Shown here piece by piece: positions 52,978 through 62,053 of a stretch of DNA of 64,000 nt. This DNA comes from Aliidiomarina haloalkalitolerans (lineage in GTDB: Bacteria > Pseudomonadota > Gammaproteobacteria > Enterobacterales > Alteromonadaceae). How positions within the stretch are numbered: the stretch's first letter is position 1; every line of letters starts with the position of its first letter. The notes under the pieces were generated by a model. The model saw nothing but the letters and a program-made list of their open reading frames with translations, searched no databases and was not told the DNA's origin. Position numbers and translations under genes: made by a program. The stretch covers positions 62,001 to 126,000 of the forward strand of contig NZ_PIPI01000004.1 of assembly GCF_003987315.1 (NCBI RefSeq). The letters run 5' to 3'.

Positions 52978-53300
52978 AGCCTTTCCTAACTTTCTTTAAA
53001 ATGAAACTGCTGACGATAAGCCAGCGAACTTAATGCTGTTCGACAGCTAGATTGAGAGGCTATAGACGAGGACTTCCAAGAAGATATCGTTCCAGCGTTC
53101 AAAACGAGCTGCTTACAAGCAAAACAAGTATACACCGCAGATTTTGAAGTCGCCACGGCTTTTTGTTGATTATTAATTATGCAGAAATATTCTGAAGCCT
53201 AAGCTTACTGTCACTGCATTTGTCCGCATGCCTTTGCTATAGTAGCAACCATGCATGTTTAGTTGCGGGGCGAGTCCGCAGCAGAGAGGATGAGGTGTTT
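52978..53300 (-). promoter_or_regulatory. csp leader and promoter, and start region of the cysteine-synthase-like gene
   Basis: On the minus strand TATACT (53132-53127) is a -10 that would start a leader of about 143 nt for the csp gene. No clear -35 is seen. On the plus strand TATAGT (53238-53243) with a weak -35 may serve the gene at 53301; it lies in the hairpin TTGCTA-TAG-TAGCAA. I see no other gene in this 323-bp stretch. Confidence 0.5.
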
Positions 53301-54371
53301 ATGGTTGGATTGAGGCGTGCCCGTTCGCAAGCAGAACTGATCGGTAATACCGATTTATTATTGATTCCGTCGTTATCAAAGTTGTGTGGTTCCAATATTT
53401 ATCTGAAGTGTGAATTTCAAAACCCCGGCGGCTCAATTAAAGACAGAGCGGCGCTGCAACTTGTTCAAGATGCAATGGAACGCGGTGAATTGAAGCCGGG
53501 AATGACCATCGTTGAAGGCACAGCGGGGAACACTGGGATTGGCTTAGCCGTGGTGGCGCAGTCGCTGGGATTTGACTTGTTAGTGGTGATGCCAAACGAT
53601 CAAACACCAGAAAAAACGCGCATGATCGAACTGCACGGTGGACGTTTAATGACAGTGCCACCCGTACCTTTTCGCGACGAAAACCACTTCTACCATACCG
53701 CTCGCCGTCTCGCAGAGGAAAACCCAAATTATTGGTGGGCGAACCAGTTTGAAAATATCAGCAATATGCGAGCGCACTACCTGCAAACGGGGCCAGAAAT
53801 TTGGCAACAAACCGATGGCGCAATCGATATATTAGTTTCAGTTGCAGGCACAGGTGGGACTTTAGCGGGCAATTCAAAATTTTTGAAAGAGCAAAAACCA
53901 GAGCTTGAAGTATGGATGATTGACCCCGATGGCTCCGGCGTTTACGAGTTCTTACTCAGTGGTGAGTATCGGGCAACTGGTGGCTCGATGACCGAGGGAA
54001 TTGGCATCATGCGCTTAGTCGAAAACTTCCGCCATGCGAAAATCGACTATGCACTCAACTTGCCGGATCAAGATCTTGTCAGTATTGCCGCGTATGTGCG
54101 CGAGCAGGACGGCATTGTGCTTGGCAGTAGCTCAGCTTTGAATGTTGCCGGCGCATTATTTGCCGCGCTTCAACATGAGCCTGGGAAAACGATAGTCACC
54201 TTTGCTTGTGACCTTGGTGAGCGCAGTATCTCCAAGCTTTATAACCCCGAGTACTTGCGTAGCAGAGACTTAAACCCGGAGCCAGAGCCGATAGACGCGT
54301 TAAAAGAGCGTTATCGGGCTGCTCGCTCACGGGCATTAAAAGTTGAACGCAGGGATTGGCAGGTCAACTAA
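53301..54371 (+). CDS. PLP-dependent cysteine synthase-like enzyme
   Basis: ATG 53301 has GAGG nine bases upstream; in-frame starts back to 53220 are unsupported. The 356-residue fold-type II PLP enzyme has the Schiff-base Lys in NPGGSIKDRAAL, the GTAGNTGIGLAVV substrate loop, the phosphate-binding GTGGTLAG, and the late Ser motif GSSSALNVAGAL. These fit O-acetylserine sulfhydrylase (CysK/CysM) or cystathionine beta-synthase relatives. It is some 30 residues longer than CysK, with a charged C-terminal tail. cysE and sulfate genes are not nearby, so the physiological substrate is open. Confidence 0.85.
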   Translation: MVGLRRARSQAELIGNTDLLLIPSLSKLCGSNIYLKCEFQNPGGSIKDRAALQLVQDAMERGELKPGMTIVEGTAGNTGIGLAVVAQSLGFDLLVVMPNDQTPEKTRMIELHGGRLMTVPPVPFRDENHFYHTARRLAEENPNYWWANQFENISNMRAHYLQTGPEIWQQTDGAIDILVSVAGTGGTLAGNSKFLKEQKPELEVWMIDPDGSGVYEFLLSGEYRATGGSMTEGIGIMRLVENFRHAKIDYALNLPDQDLVSIAAYVREQDGIVLGSSSALNVAGALFAALQHEPGKTIVTFACDLGERSISKLYNPEYLRSRDLNPEPEPIDALKERYRAARSRALKVERRDWQVN

Positions 54372-54405
54372 CCAAGCCTAACCTAGCGTAGGCTAACCTA
54401 GTCGC

Positions 54406-55569
54406 TTAACTTGCCGATAACGCACGTTCTAAAATCGCTCGGCTAACGTCGGGCGTTACATCTTGGTTTTCACCCAACTTGACCATACGATGACTTTCAA
54501 GTTGCTTAATAATGGTATCAATGACGGAGCTGTCGAGGTCGTAGTGCTCAAGGCGAGTACCCGCACCTAAGTTAAAGAAGAATTCCTCGGTTTTGGTAAT
54601 CGCAGCTTCGGCTTTTTCGTCGTCACTACCTTCGGTAATTCCCCAAACGCGCTCAGCGTATTGCACCAGCTTGGCCAGTTTGTCCGCTTTGCGCACGCGC
54701 AGGTTCGCAGGTAAAACCACAGCGAGCGTCTGCGCATGGTCAAGACCATACAATGCCGTAAGCTCGTGGCCGATCATATGAGTTGACCAGTCTTGCGGCA
54801 CGCCAACGCCAATCAGGCCATTTAAAGCCATGGTTGCGCACCACATGACATTGGCGCGTACTTCATAATTCTCCGGCTCGGCTAAGGCTTGCGGGCCAAC
54901 ATCAATGAGTGTTTGTAAAATGGCTTCGGCTAAGCGATCTTGCAGGTGGGCACCAACCGGATAGGTCAGGTATTGCTCCATGACGTGCACAAACGGATCA
55001 ATCACACCATTGATGACTTGGCGAACTGGCAAGGTGTAGGTCGTCGTTGGGTCAAGCACAGAAAACACCGGGTAAACCAACGGACTGCCAAACGGCAATT
55101 TGGCTTTGTATTCAGCGCGGGTGACCACTGAGCCTGAATTCATTTCCGAACCGGTCGCAGGCAAAGTTAAGACGGTACCGAACGGCACTGCCGACTTCAC
55201 GACTTTCCCGCCTTTGGTCAAAATTTCCCATGGGTCGCCTTGGTAATGAGCGGCAGCGGCGATGAATTTCACACCATCAATGACGGAGCCACCGCCAGCA
55301 GCCAGAATGAAGTCGACTTTGTCGGTATTCACTTGTTGCGCAGCCCGCACGAGAGTTTCGTATTCCGGATTTGCTTCAATACCAGAGAATTCGCTGACAA
55401 GACGGTCGCCCAATGCAGCGATAATCTGGTCGTAAACGCCATTTTTTTTGATGCTGCCTCCGCCGTAAGCCAACATCACTCGGGCATTTGCAGGGACTTC
55501 TTGACTGATTGCTGCAATTTGCTCAGCACCAAAAATAATTTTCGTTGGGTTGTAGAAACTGAAATTTTT
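54406..55569 (-). CDS. yqhD: YqhD, iron-containing (NADPH) aldehyde reductase
   Basis: ATG 55569 (MKNFSFYNPTKIIFG) has GGAG upstream and gives 387 residues, the E. coli YqhD length; the frame back to 55602 is not needed. The dinucleotide site is GGGSVIDGVKF; metal ligands are in DPFVH and GHELTALYGLDHAQ (one Asp and three His). Long stretches such as ANVMWCATMALNGLIGVGVPQDWSTH, in two parts, match E. coli YqhD nearly residue by residue. It reduces short aldehydes and helps against lipid-peroxidation products. The start of the GNAT gene lies upstream, its stop 34 bp away. Confidence 0.95.
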   Translation of the reverse strand, partial: KNFSFYNPTKIIFGAEQIAAISQEVPANARVMLAYGGGSIKKNGVYDQIIAALGDRLVSEFSGIEANPEYETLVRAAQQVNTDKVDFILAAGGGSVIDGVKFIAAAAHYQGDPWEILTKGGKVVKSAVPFGTVLTLPATGSEMNSGSVVTRAEYKAKLPFGSPLVYPVFSVLDPTTTYTLPVRQVINGVIDPFVHVMEQYLTYPVGAHLQDRLAEAILQTLIDVGPQALAEPENYEVRANVMWCATMALNGLIGVGVPQDWSTHMIGHELTALYGLDHAQTLAVVLPANLRVRKADKLAKLVQYAERVWGITEGSDDEKAEAAITKTEEFFFNLGAGTRLEHYDLDSSVIDTIIKQLESHRMVKLGENQDVTPDVSRAILERALSAS

Positions 55570-55603
55570 CATCGGTACTCCGTGATGAGAATAAGTGAAC
55601 AAC

Positions 55604-56056
55604 CTACGACGCTGTACTCAGCGTCAGTTGCATTCGATAGCCATCGCTACCGTCAGAGTAGTAGCTCGAAAGCAGGTCGACAACCTCAAAGCCAACATTT
55701 CGGTAAAGTTGGATGGCTGCCGCATTGTCACATTTTACTTCTAAACTGAGGATTTGGATCGCTTGGCGTTGGGCTTCTTCTAGCCACGCTTGAACGAGTG
55801 CACGAGCCACGCCTTTGCCGCGTGCTTCAGGTGCCGTCGCCAAAGAATACAGTCGCCACTTGCGACTATTTTTGCGGGTTAAAACGATTGCATAGCCAAT
55901 CAATTGGTCGGCGGTTTCCGCGCACCAAAACAACGAGGTTTGCTGCTTGAGTAGGCGCGCAAAGGAACGTTTGCCGATTTGGTCATAGTTAAAGCAACGC
56001 TGCTCTAAAGCATAAATCGCTTCGAGATCATGACTCGTTGCGCGTCGGATGATCAT
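55604..56056 (-). CDS. GNAT N-acetyltransferase
   Basis: The 150-residue protein has the GNAT acetyl-CoA loop in ATAPEARGKGVARAL and the NAAAIQLYRNVGFEVVD stretch typical of RimI-like acetyltransferases. GGAG precedes the ATG. It follows the RimK-like ATP-grasp gene by 67 bp on the same strand; a hairpin lies between. GNAT/ATP-grasp pairs are recurrent in proteobacteria and were proposed to make or cap small peptides. The substrate is unknown. Confidence 0.88.
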   Translation of the reverse strand: MIIRRATSHDLEAIYALEQRCFNYDQIGKRSFARLLKQQTSLFWCAETADQLIGYAIVLTRKNSRKWRLYSLATAPEARGKGVARALVQAWLEEAQRQAIQILSLEVKCDNAAAIQLYRNVGFEVVDLLSSYYSDGSDGYRMQLTLSTAS

Positions 56057-56079
56057 TACTTAACGCTCCAGAAAACCAT

Positions 56080-56117
56080 CAGCACCGGTGCTTCTCACTT
56101 CTCAAGCCGCGGTGCTG
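56080..56117. terminator. hairpin between the ATP-grasp and GNAT genes
   Basis: CAGCACCG (56080-56087) and CGGTGCTG (56110-56117) form an 8-bp stem with a 22-nt loop that itself contains a palindrome extension (GCACCGGTGC, 56083-56092). On the minus strand ATGGTTTTC follows, so it may weaken transcription from ATP-grasp into GNAT. Confidence 0.45.
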
Positions 56118-56123
56118 TGTTTG

Positions 56124-57587
56124 TTAGTCGTCGAGACGACGGAGGAAATCAGCCATGATGATGCGATATAGCTCATCACCGAGGTAGAGATCTTCAACAC
56201 CACTGTCGATGGAAGGATTATCATTAATTTCGATAATCACTGGGCCTTTGGCAGTTTCTTTAATATCGACACCATAGAGACCGTCACCGACTAACCGGGT
56301 AGCCTGCATGGCAATTTTAACCACTTCTTTGGGGACCTGGTGCACACCTAAACAGGCAAAAGAGCCACTTTTACCCCGGCTGGTTTCACTGCTGTGGTTG
56401 TAGATTTGCCAGTGATTACGCGCCATAAAATATTTACAGGCATAAATCGCCCGATTATTCAGAACGCCAATCCGCCAATCAAAATCGGTCGGCAAATATT
56501 CTTGAACGAGAAGAATCGTCGACATTTTAAATAGTTCAGCGGCGACTTTACGGAATTCAGTTTCGTCTTTTGCCTTCTCGACGCCAATCGAGAACGAACC
56601 ATCTGGAATTTTTAACACAACCGGATAGCCAAATCGTTGGCCAATCGCGCTGAAGTCAATGGCATCACCCATCACCAATAATTCGGTTCGTGGCTGCGGA
56701 ACCTTATTCTTCTCTAGCATCTCATTGAGAAATACTTTATTCGCGCAACGCAGGATTGACTCAGGATGATCGATCACGACCATGCCATTTGCTTCTGCTT
56801 TTTTCGCAAAGTGATAGGTATAGTGGTTGATTCGAGTCGTTTCACGGATGAATAACGCATCAAACTCGAGCAAACGGTTAAAGTCTGCTTTGGTAATTAA
56901 TTCAGCGTCGATATCGTTGTCACGGGCGGCCCGAATAAACTTTTGCAGCGCCTTTTTGTCGCTGGTTGGGATTTTTTCATCGGGATCATGCAAAATGGCT
57001 AAATCGAAGCGATATTCTTTGCGGCTCCGAGCTTTACGCCAAACTCGTTTCGAGAAATATTCTAGCGACTCACCAAATAAGGTTTGTTCGTTATCGCTGA
57101 GATCCGAAAGTGCTCGATTACGTATTGCATGCAGGTGCCAGCGACCTTCAAAGCGAAACTCAACTTCGAGCAGCGGACAGGGGTAAGCCTCGAACATGCG
57201 CCGAGCTAAATCTTCAAGTTCAGCGTAAGCGGTGCGGCCAAAGCAGATGAGCAGCTTAACCACATTCGTTTGTTCGGGTTGATGCTGCGCAACAAAGCGG
57301 TTTAATAATCGCGTATTATCATTCAGAAATAATTGATAATGCGATAAATTGGCTAAGTCATTAATGGCAGTTACCGACGGCAAGGCGCGCTGACCACGAG
57401 CCTCGGCAAGCAAACTGACATAGTAACCAGTCGACAAGTAACTTAAGTCGCCACACAAGTTTATAATCGGACCGCGATGTTTACTCGCTTGCAGAATATA
57501 GTCCGCAGCTGAAATGATAGATTGAGACGGGTGGTACGGTTGCCAGTCGGCGAGATCATCAAGAATGATCAAAGGTGCATTGTGCAT
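56124..57587 (-). CDS. RimK-like ATP-grasp ligase with RLAN-type N-terminal domain
   Basis: ATG 57587 has AAGG upstream; the frame to 57620 is not supported. The 487-residue protein has an N-terminal domain of about 190 residues of the RimK-like ATP-grasp N-terminal type, then the ATP-grasp core: FGYPVVLKIPDGSFSIGVEK, VQEYLPTDFDWRIGVLNNR and the Mg-binding end IIEINDNPSIDSGVEDLYLG. RimK itself adds glutamates to ribosomal protein S6, but this N-terminal domain marks a different subgroup, often paired with a GNAT. Predicted chemistry: ATP-driven amide formation on a carboxylate. It is divergent from hemH. Confidence 0.88.
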   Translation of the reverse strand: MHNAPLIILDDLADWQPYHPSQSIISAADYILQASKHRGPIINLCGDLSYLSTGYYVSLLAEARGQRALPSVTAINDLANLSHYQLFLNDNTRLLNRFVAQHQPEQTNVVKLLICFGRTAYAELEDLARRMFEAYPCPLLEVEFRFEGRWHLHAIRNRALSDLSDNEQTLFGESLEYFSKRVWRKARSRKEYRFDLAILHDPDEKIPTSDKKALQKFIRAARDNDIDAELITKADFNRLLEFDALFIRETTRINHYTYHFAKKAEANGMVVIDHPESILRCANKVFLNEMLEKNKVPQPRTELLVMGDAIDFSAIGQRFGYPVVLKIPDGSFSIGVEKAKDETEFRKVAAELFKMSTILLVQEYLPTDFDWRIGVLNNRAIYACKYFMARNHWQIYNHSSETSRGKSGSFACLGVHQVPKEVVKIAMQATRLVGDGLYGVDIKETAKGPVIIEINDNPSIDSGVEDLYLGDELYRIIMADFLRRLDD

Positions 57588-57613
57588 GATAGGCCTTGTA
57601 ACAATGAAAAAAT

Positions 57614-57629
57614 GCGACATGCTTGTCGC
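57614..57629. promoter_or_regulatory. inverted repeat in the ATP-grasp / hemH divergent region
   Basis: GCGACA-TGCT-TGTCGC, a perfect 6-bp inverted repeat, lies 27 bp upstream of the ATP-grasp start and 58 bp before hemH. It may be an operator; no known site is recognised. Confidence 0.35.
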
Positions 57630-57687
57630 GCCACGTTATCGCTGAAAAACGACGAATAATCAAGCAATTTCACAAGGAATTTATAGT

Positions 57688-58773
57688 ATGAAATATCAAG
57701 GTTCGCCAACCTTTCGTCATGATCAAATTGGTCGAATCGGGGTGTTGTTAACCAACCTCGGTACCCCAGACGCACCAACACCGTCTGCTTTACGCCGATA
57801 TCTGGGCGAATTCCTTTCCGATCCCCGCGTTGTTGAAGTGCCTCGACTGCTTTGGAAAATCATTCTACATGGTGTGATTCTGCGCATTCGACCGGCCCGC
57901 TCGGCTGCTGCCTACAAAACTGTATGGACCGAACAGGGCTCGCCGTTGTTGTTTCATACCGAAGCGCAAACAGAGGGAGTGCGTGAGCGCTTAAAAGCCC
58001 TCTATGGCGATGATGTGGTGGTTGAATTCGGTATGCGTTACGGCAATCCATCCATTGCCAGTGCAATTGAGAAGTTAATGCAGCAGGGCGTGCGTAAACT
58101 GGTCGTGCTGCCACTCTATCCACAGTATTCAGGTTCGACATCGGCGTCCACGTTTGACGCGATTGCGCACGACTTTATGAAGCGCAGATGGTTGCCCGAT
58201 TTTCGTTTTATCTCCCATTACCATGATGATCCCGGCTATATCCAAGCGGTTGCTGACAAAATCAAAGCGCATTGGCAGACTCATGGTCAAGCGGACTTGT
58301 TGGTATTTTCCTACCACGGCGTGCCGAAGCGATATCTAGACCAAGGCGACCCCTACCATTGTGAGTGCTACAAGACCTCTCGTTTGGTTGCCGAAGCGCT
58401 CGGATTGAGTAAAGAGCAGTATCGGACGACGTTTCAGTCACGTTTTGGCCGTGAAGAGTGGCTGCAGCCGTATACTGACGAAACTATGAAAGCCTTGCCG
58501 GGCCAAGGTATTAAAGCGATTCAAGTGGTTTGCCCTGGATTTTCCGCCGATTGCCTCGAAACTATCGAAGAAATCGGTGAAGAAAATTGCGAATATTTTA
58601 TGGAAGCCGGTGGTGAACGTTTCGAATACATTCCATGTTTGAATGCGGATCCGCAGCACCTCGACGCAATCACGGAGATTGTCCAGCAGAACTTAGTGAA
58701 CTGGCAGGCTGGCGACGCTGCAAAGAGTGCGCAAACACGTGAGCATGCGCAAGCACTTGGTGCTAAGCTTTAA
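57688..58773 (+). CDS. hemH: HemH, ferrochelatase
   Basis: HemH inserts Fe2+ into protoporphyrin IX, the last step of protohaem synthesis. The 361 residues include GVLLTNLGTPDAPTPSALRRYL, in two parts, then VLPLYPQYSGSTSAS, the catalytic His in FSYHGVPKRYL, and the signature CPGFSADCLETIEEI. AAGGA precedes the ATG. The DUF2062 gene follows 32 bp later, so hemH may lead a three-gene operon. Length and motifs are normal for proteobacteria. Confidence 0.97.
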   Translation: MKYQGSPTFRHDQIGRIGVLLTNLGTPDAPTPSALRRYLGEFLSDPRVVEVPRLLWKIILHGVILRIRPARSAAAYKTVWTEQGSPLLFHTEAQTEGVRERLKALYGDDVVVEFGMRYGNPSIASAIEKLMQQGVRKLVVLPLYPQYSGSTSASTFDAIAHDFMKRRWLPDFRFISHYHDDPGYIQAVADKIKAHWQTHGQADLLVFSYHGVPKRYLDQGDPYHCECYKTSRLVAEALGLSKEQYRTTFQSRFGREEWLQPYTDETMKALPGQGIKAIQVVCPGFSADCLETIEEIGEENCEYFMEAGGERFEYIPCLNADPQHLDAITEIVQQNLVNWQAGDAAKSAQTREHAQALGAKL

Positions 58774-58805
58774 ACATCTCAAAATGATTTCGCAAGGAGT
58801 GAATC

Positions 58806-59330
58806 ATGTTGTCTATGTTGGCACGCTTGTTCAAAGCGCTAAACGCGGAAACAAGCCCATGGGCGCTTGCGTGGGCCTTTGTGCTTGGTATGTTTATGGG
58901 GCTGACGCCTCTGTTCAGTCTCCATAATGTCATTATTCTGTTCCTCGCCTTGTCGCTCCGGATTAACCTGAGCGGCTTTATTTTGGCTTGGCTTTTCTTC
59001 TCGGGGTTAGCTTACTTAATCGACCCGCTATTCGACTGGATAGGTGAAAGTCTGTTATTGGCCCCCGCCTTAGAGCCTCTTTGGGTTTCGTTGTACGAAA
59101 ATCCGCTGGCGCGCCTATTCCAATACAACCATACGATTACCCTCGGTAGCTTTGTTTTCTGCCTCCTGATTACGCCAATTTGGGCGCCCGTGGCTTATAA
59201 GCTTATCGTTACCTATCGCAGTCGTGTCAAAGCTTGGTTTGACCGTTTGCGTTTCGTACAGGTGATTAAGGGAACCAAGTTCTTCGCCATGTACCAAAAA
59301 GTTAGCGGCTTGCGCGGAGGCTCACTATGA
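58806..59330 (+). CDS. TIGR03546/DUF2062-type membrane protein
   Basis: The 174-residue protein has four or so hydrophobic helices, beginning WALAWAFVLGMFMGLTPLFSLHN, a typical DUF2062 segment. AAGGAG precedes the ATG. It is stably paired in gammaproteobacteria with a TIGR03545 protein; here the stop overlaps the next start by 4 bp (ATGA). Its role is unknown; the pair is probably an envelope module. Confidence 0.85.
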   Translation: MLSMLARLFKALNAETSPWALAWAFVLGMFMGLTPLFSLHNVIILFLALSLRINLSGFILAWLFFSGLAYLIDPLFDWIGESLLLAPALEPLWVSLYENPLARLFQYNHTITLGSFVFCLLITPIWAPVAYKLIVTYRSRVKAWFDRLRFVQVIKGTKFFAMYQKVSGLRGGSL

Positions 59331-61096
59331 ATAAGGTTATTCGTTGGCCAGGATTAATCGCTTTCGTCGTTATTATCGGCGCACTGGCAATTATTATTCG
59401 CACCTTCGCCGGACCCATTGTAAAAAGCGGCCTTGAATATGGTCTGACACGGGCAAATGGCGCCGAAGTGAATATTGCTAGCGTGAATATTCACTGGTCG
59501 CCATTTAGTGTGAGTATGGAAGAGTTGCAGTTTACCGACCCTGAGACGCCAGCTTTAAATCGCGTGCAAGCGCAACGAGCTCATGCGGAACTGTACTTTT
59601 GGGACGCGGTTATTGGGCGCATTCATATTCGCGACCTGGAAGTGTCAGGCATTGCGATGGGGGTTGAACGGCGCAGCCCAGGACGAGTGCGCGCAGACTA
59701 TCAAAGTGACAGCGAACCGTTTGATTGGCGCCAAACCCTTGCCGATTTAGAAATTGAAATTCCGACGGTCGAAGGTGTCCTCGAACGTAGTGAAATTCGC
59801 ACGCCGGGTGTCATTGAGCAAGCTCAAACCAACTTCGAAATTCAACGAGAGAAAGTGGATGAGGCACGAGCTAACCTTCCAGAAAAGGAAAAGCTCGAAG
59901 GCTATCGCGAGCGTGTTGAAGCCATTACCGAAGCGCGACCGCGGACGCCCGAAGAATTACTGCAGCTCCGTGAAGACTTACGCACACTGCAACGTGACAT
60001 GCGAACTGACCGCGACGCCGTGCGCGCATTCGTTGCCGTCAGTGAAGAGGCAGTAACAGTTTTACGCTCTGATTTAGAGGCAGTTCGCAGTGCTCCGGGA
60101 CAAGACATCGAGCGGGTACGTAGCCTATTGCGTTTCGATAATGACAGCCTAAGTGAACTCAGTGGCGTGTTATTTGGACCCAAGGTTGAACAGTGGAGCC
60201 AATATCTCCTCATGGCGTTTGATTTCATCGGGCCGATGCTGCAGCGCTCAGACGATGAAGAAGTCAAACCAAGTCGTTGGGAAGGCCGCTTTATTGACTT
60301 TGATAGAGCGCAACGGCCGGTATTTTTAATCGAACGAGCGGTGACAGATATTCGCCTACCTGATACTCATTTGAGCATGGATTGGGCGAATATTACCTGG
60401 CAACACGACCGCATTGGCGGCACGCCGTCGACCTTTGCGTTAGCAGCCTCTGAGTCGTCGTGGTGGCAAGAACTAGCGCTTAATGGCGAGTTTTCGATGA
60501 GTGACCTACGCGGCTTTGCTGGTCAACAGGCGTGGCGAATTCGTGGTGTGAATTTAGTTGAGCAGGAACTGTTTGCTCAGAATGATGTGGTTGCTAAATT
60601 ACTGGGCGCTATGTTGAACTCCGAAGGTCAAGTGGGTGTCAGTGCTGGTGAGCTAAACGGTAGCGGCGTTATTTCAATGCGTGATGTTGCGCTTGATTTA
60701 GACGGTGACGCGCGTTGGGCACGGATTCTTGCCGATGTTGTCGGTCAGATTAATGCCTTCGACATGAATTTGAATGTGTCTGGCCCAATGCAAGCACCGG
60801 GGCTGTCGATTCGCTCAGACTTAGACAATCAGTTGCAACGCTTGATGACCGCACGTTTAACCGCAGAAGCGGATGAGCAGATTGCCCGTTTACGTAGTGA
60901 TCTTGAACAACGCGTCAGTAGTGCGACTGAAAATCTCGACCCACGGTTGAATGCAATCGTGGCGGGGTTAGCAGAAGGACAAAGTTTTGAAGCCTTGTTA
61001 ACGGACTTACTTGCCGTAAGCCCGGACGATCTGCGACTTGGCGATCAACTGCGGGATCGATTGCGTGGTAGTTTACGCGATCGCATTGGCGGCTAA
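59327..61096 (+). CDS. TIGR03545-family AsmA-like envelope protein
   Basis: The 589-residue protein has one N-terminal membrane segment (WPGLIAFVVIIGALAIII) and then an AsmA/TamB-like region (ANGAEVNIASVNIHWSPFSV, VQAQRAHAELYFWDAVIGRI). A long coiled-coil-like stretch rich in Glu/Arg covers about 165-270. AsmA-like proteins form bridges for lipids across the periplasm; this subgroup has no proven role. It is translationally coupled to the DUF2062 gene. The gene ends 10 bp before the convergent TRIC-like gene. Confidence 0.85.
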   Translation: MNKVIRWPGLIAFVVIIGALAIIIRTFAGPIVKSGLEYGLTRANGAEVNIASVNIHWSPFSVSMEELQFTDPETPALNRVQAQRAHAELYFWDAVIGRIHIRDLEVSGIAMGVERRSPGRVRADYQSDSEPFDWRQTLADLEIEIPTVEGVLERSEIRTPGVIEQAQTNFEIQREKVDEARANLPEKEKLEGYRERVEAITEARPRTPEELLQLREDLRTLQRDMRTDRDAVRAFVAVSEEAVTVLRSDLEAVRSAPGQDIERVRSLLRFDNDSLSELSGVLFGPKVEQWSQYLLMAFDFIGPMLQRSDDEEVKPSRWEGRFIDFDRAQRPVFLIERAVTDIRLPDTHLSMDWANITWQHDRIGGTPSTFALAASESSWWQELALNGEFSMSDLRGFAGQQAWRIRGVNLVEQELFAQNDVVAKLLGAMLNSEGQVGVSAGELNGSGVISMRDVALDLDGDARWARILADVVGQINAFDMNLNVSGPMQAPGLSIRSDLDNQLQRLMTARLTAEADEQIARLRSDLEQRVSSATENLDPRLNAIVAGLAEGQSFEALLTDLLAVSPDDLRLGDQLRDRLRGSLRDRIGG

Positions 61097-61106
61097 TTGG
61101 TGCGAC

Positions 61107-61715
61107 TTATTTGTGTTCTTTGAAAACCGTTAAGGACCAACCGTAGCGGATGGCGCCAAAGCGCATGACTAATGTGACTGTCATGGCGGCTAACATGGCT
61201 ACGGTTTGGCTCCACGAGCTCAAGGCGACATAAATGATTGCACCGGCGATACAGGTTGTGGCGTAAAGCTCACTTTTCAGTACCATCGGAATATCGCGGG
61301 CCAACACGTCCCGCAGCATGCCGCCAAAAACCGCCGTCATGGTGCCGAGGATAATGGCAACGACGGGGCTGACGCCTGTATTCAATGCTTTTTCAGTGCC
61401 GAGCACCGTAAAAAACGCGATCCCAAGCGCATCAGCAAGTAAAAGTCGGTTTAATGGAATGTAAGCTTTCAATCGCAGCCATAGAATGGTCACACCTGCT
61501 GCTGCCGCAATAACGGCAAAGTAGGTGGCGTCGTGTAGCCAGAACACCGGCACGTCTAAAATGAGGTCACGCGTTGTGCCGCCGCCAACAGCGGTAACCG
61601 AAGCCAGCACAATCACACCAAAACCGTCCATTTGTTTACGAAAGGCAAGTAAGGTGCCTGCAATTGCGAACACGGCAACACCGGCCAAGTCAGCGATATA
61701 AAACCAAGTATCCAT
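61107..61715 (-). CDS. TRIC-type (UPF0126/YicG) membrane protein
   Basis: The 202-residue protein has seven hydrophobic helices and the internal duplication of the family: TAVGGGTTRDLILDVPVFW and TAVFGGMLRDVLARDIPMVL. These GGG.xRD motifs form the two halves of the pore in trimeric intracellular cation (TRIC) channels; some bacterial members act as glycine carriers. The substrate here is not known. The gene stands alone. Confidence 0.92.
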   Translation of the reverse strand: MDTWFYIADLAGVAVFAIAGTLLAFRKQMDGFGVIVLASVTAVGGGTTRDLILDVPVFWLHDATYFAVIAAAAGVTILWLRLKAYIPLNRLLLADALGIAFFTVLGTEKALNTGVSPVVAIILGTMTAVFGGMLRDVLARDIPMVLKSELYATTCIAGAIIYVALSSWSQTVAMLAAMTVTLVMRFGAIRYGWSLTVFKEHK

Positions 61716-62053
61716 TCAGCGTACTTTCTCCACGAATAAGCCGATTAAAGCTAGCGGCAAAGAAGTTTTTCAAGCATGATAGCCAACGATTAATTTGCCA
61801 TGATAATCAGAGAAAAAGAAGCAAAGCTTGTATTTATCCAATTTGTCCACATATCTAGCTGACTAACTGCATAAGCGACTGCAAGCACTCGCAAGCATTT
61901 CGCTTCGTAAGTTGTTCAGTTACAATACAGCGCTTTAACGCTGTTTTCCGTGAACCGGAGCAAGCGACGCCCGCAAATATAGCAAATTTTCTTTTGTGGC
62001 TCATGGTCTTACAACGATCATACATGAATAATTTAGTTAATTGAGGAAGAGTT
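61716..62053. other. 338-bp region upstream of yajC
   Basis: No gene is seen. TACAAT (61921-61926) is the best -10 for yajC, with no good -35. Directly after it, ACAGCG-CTTTAA-CGCTGT (61927-61944) followed by TTTT forms a small hairpin, which could attenuate the transcript or be chance. A single DnaA-box-like TTGTCCACA near 61844 is not significant. Confidence 0.5.

Noticed and set aside
54375-54394. AGCCTA/TAGGCT hairpin between the cysteine-synthase-like gene and yqhD as a terminator
   Set aside because: The stem is only 6 bp with an 8-nt loop and no T run on either side.
61844-61852. DnaA box TTGTCCACA as a sign of a replication origin
   Set aside because: A single imperfect box without dnaA, dnaN or clustered repeats is expected by chance.
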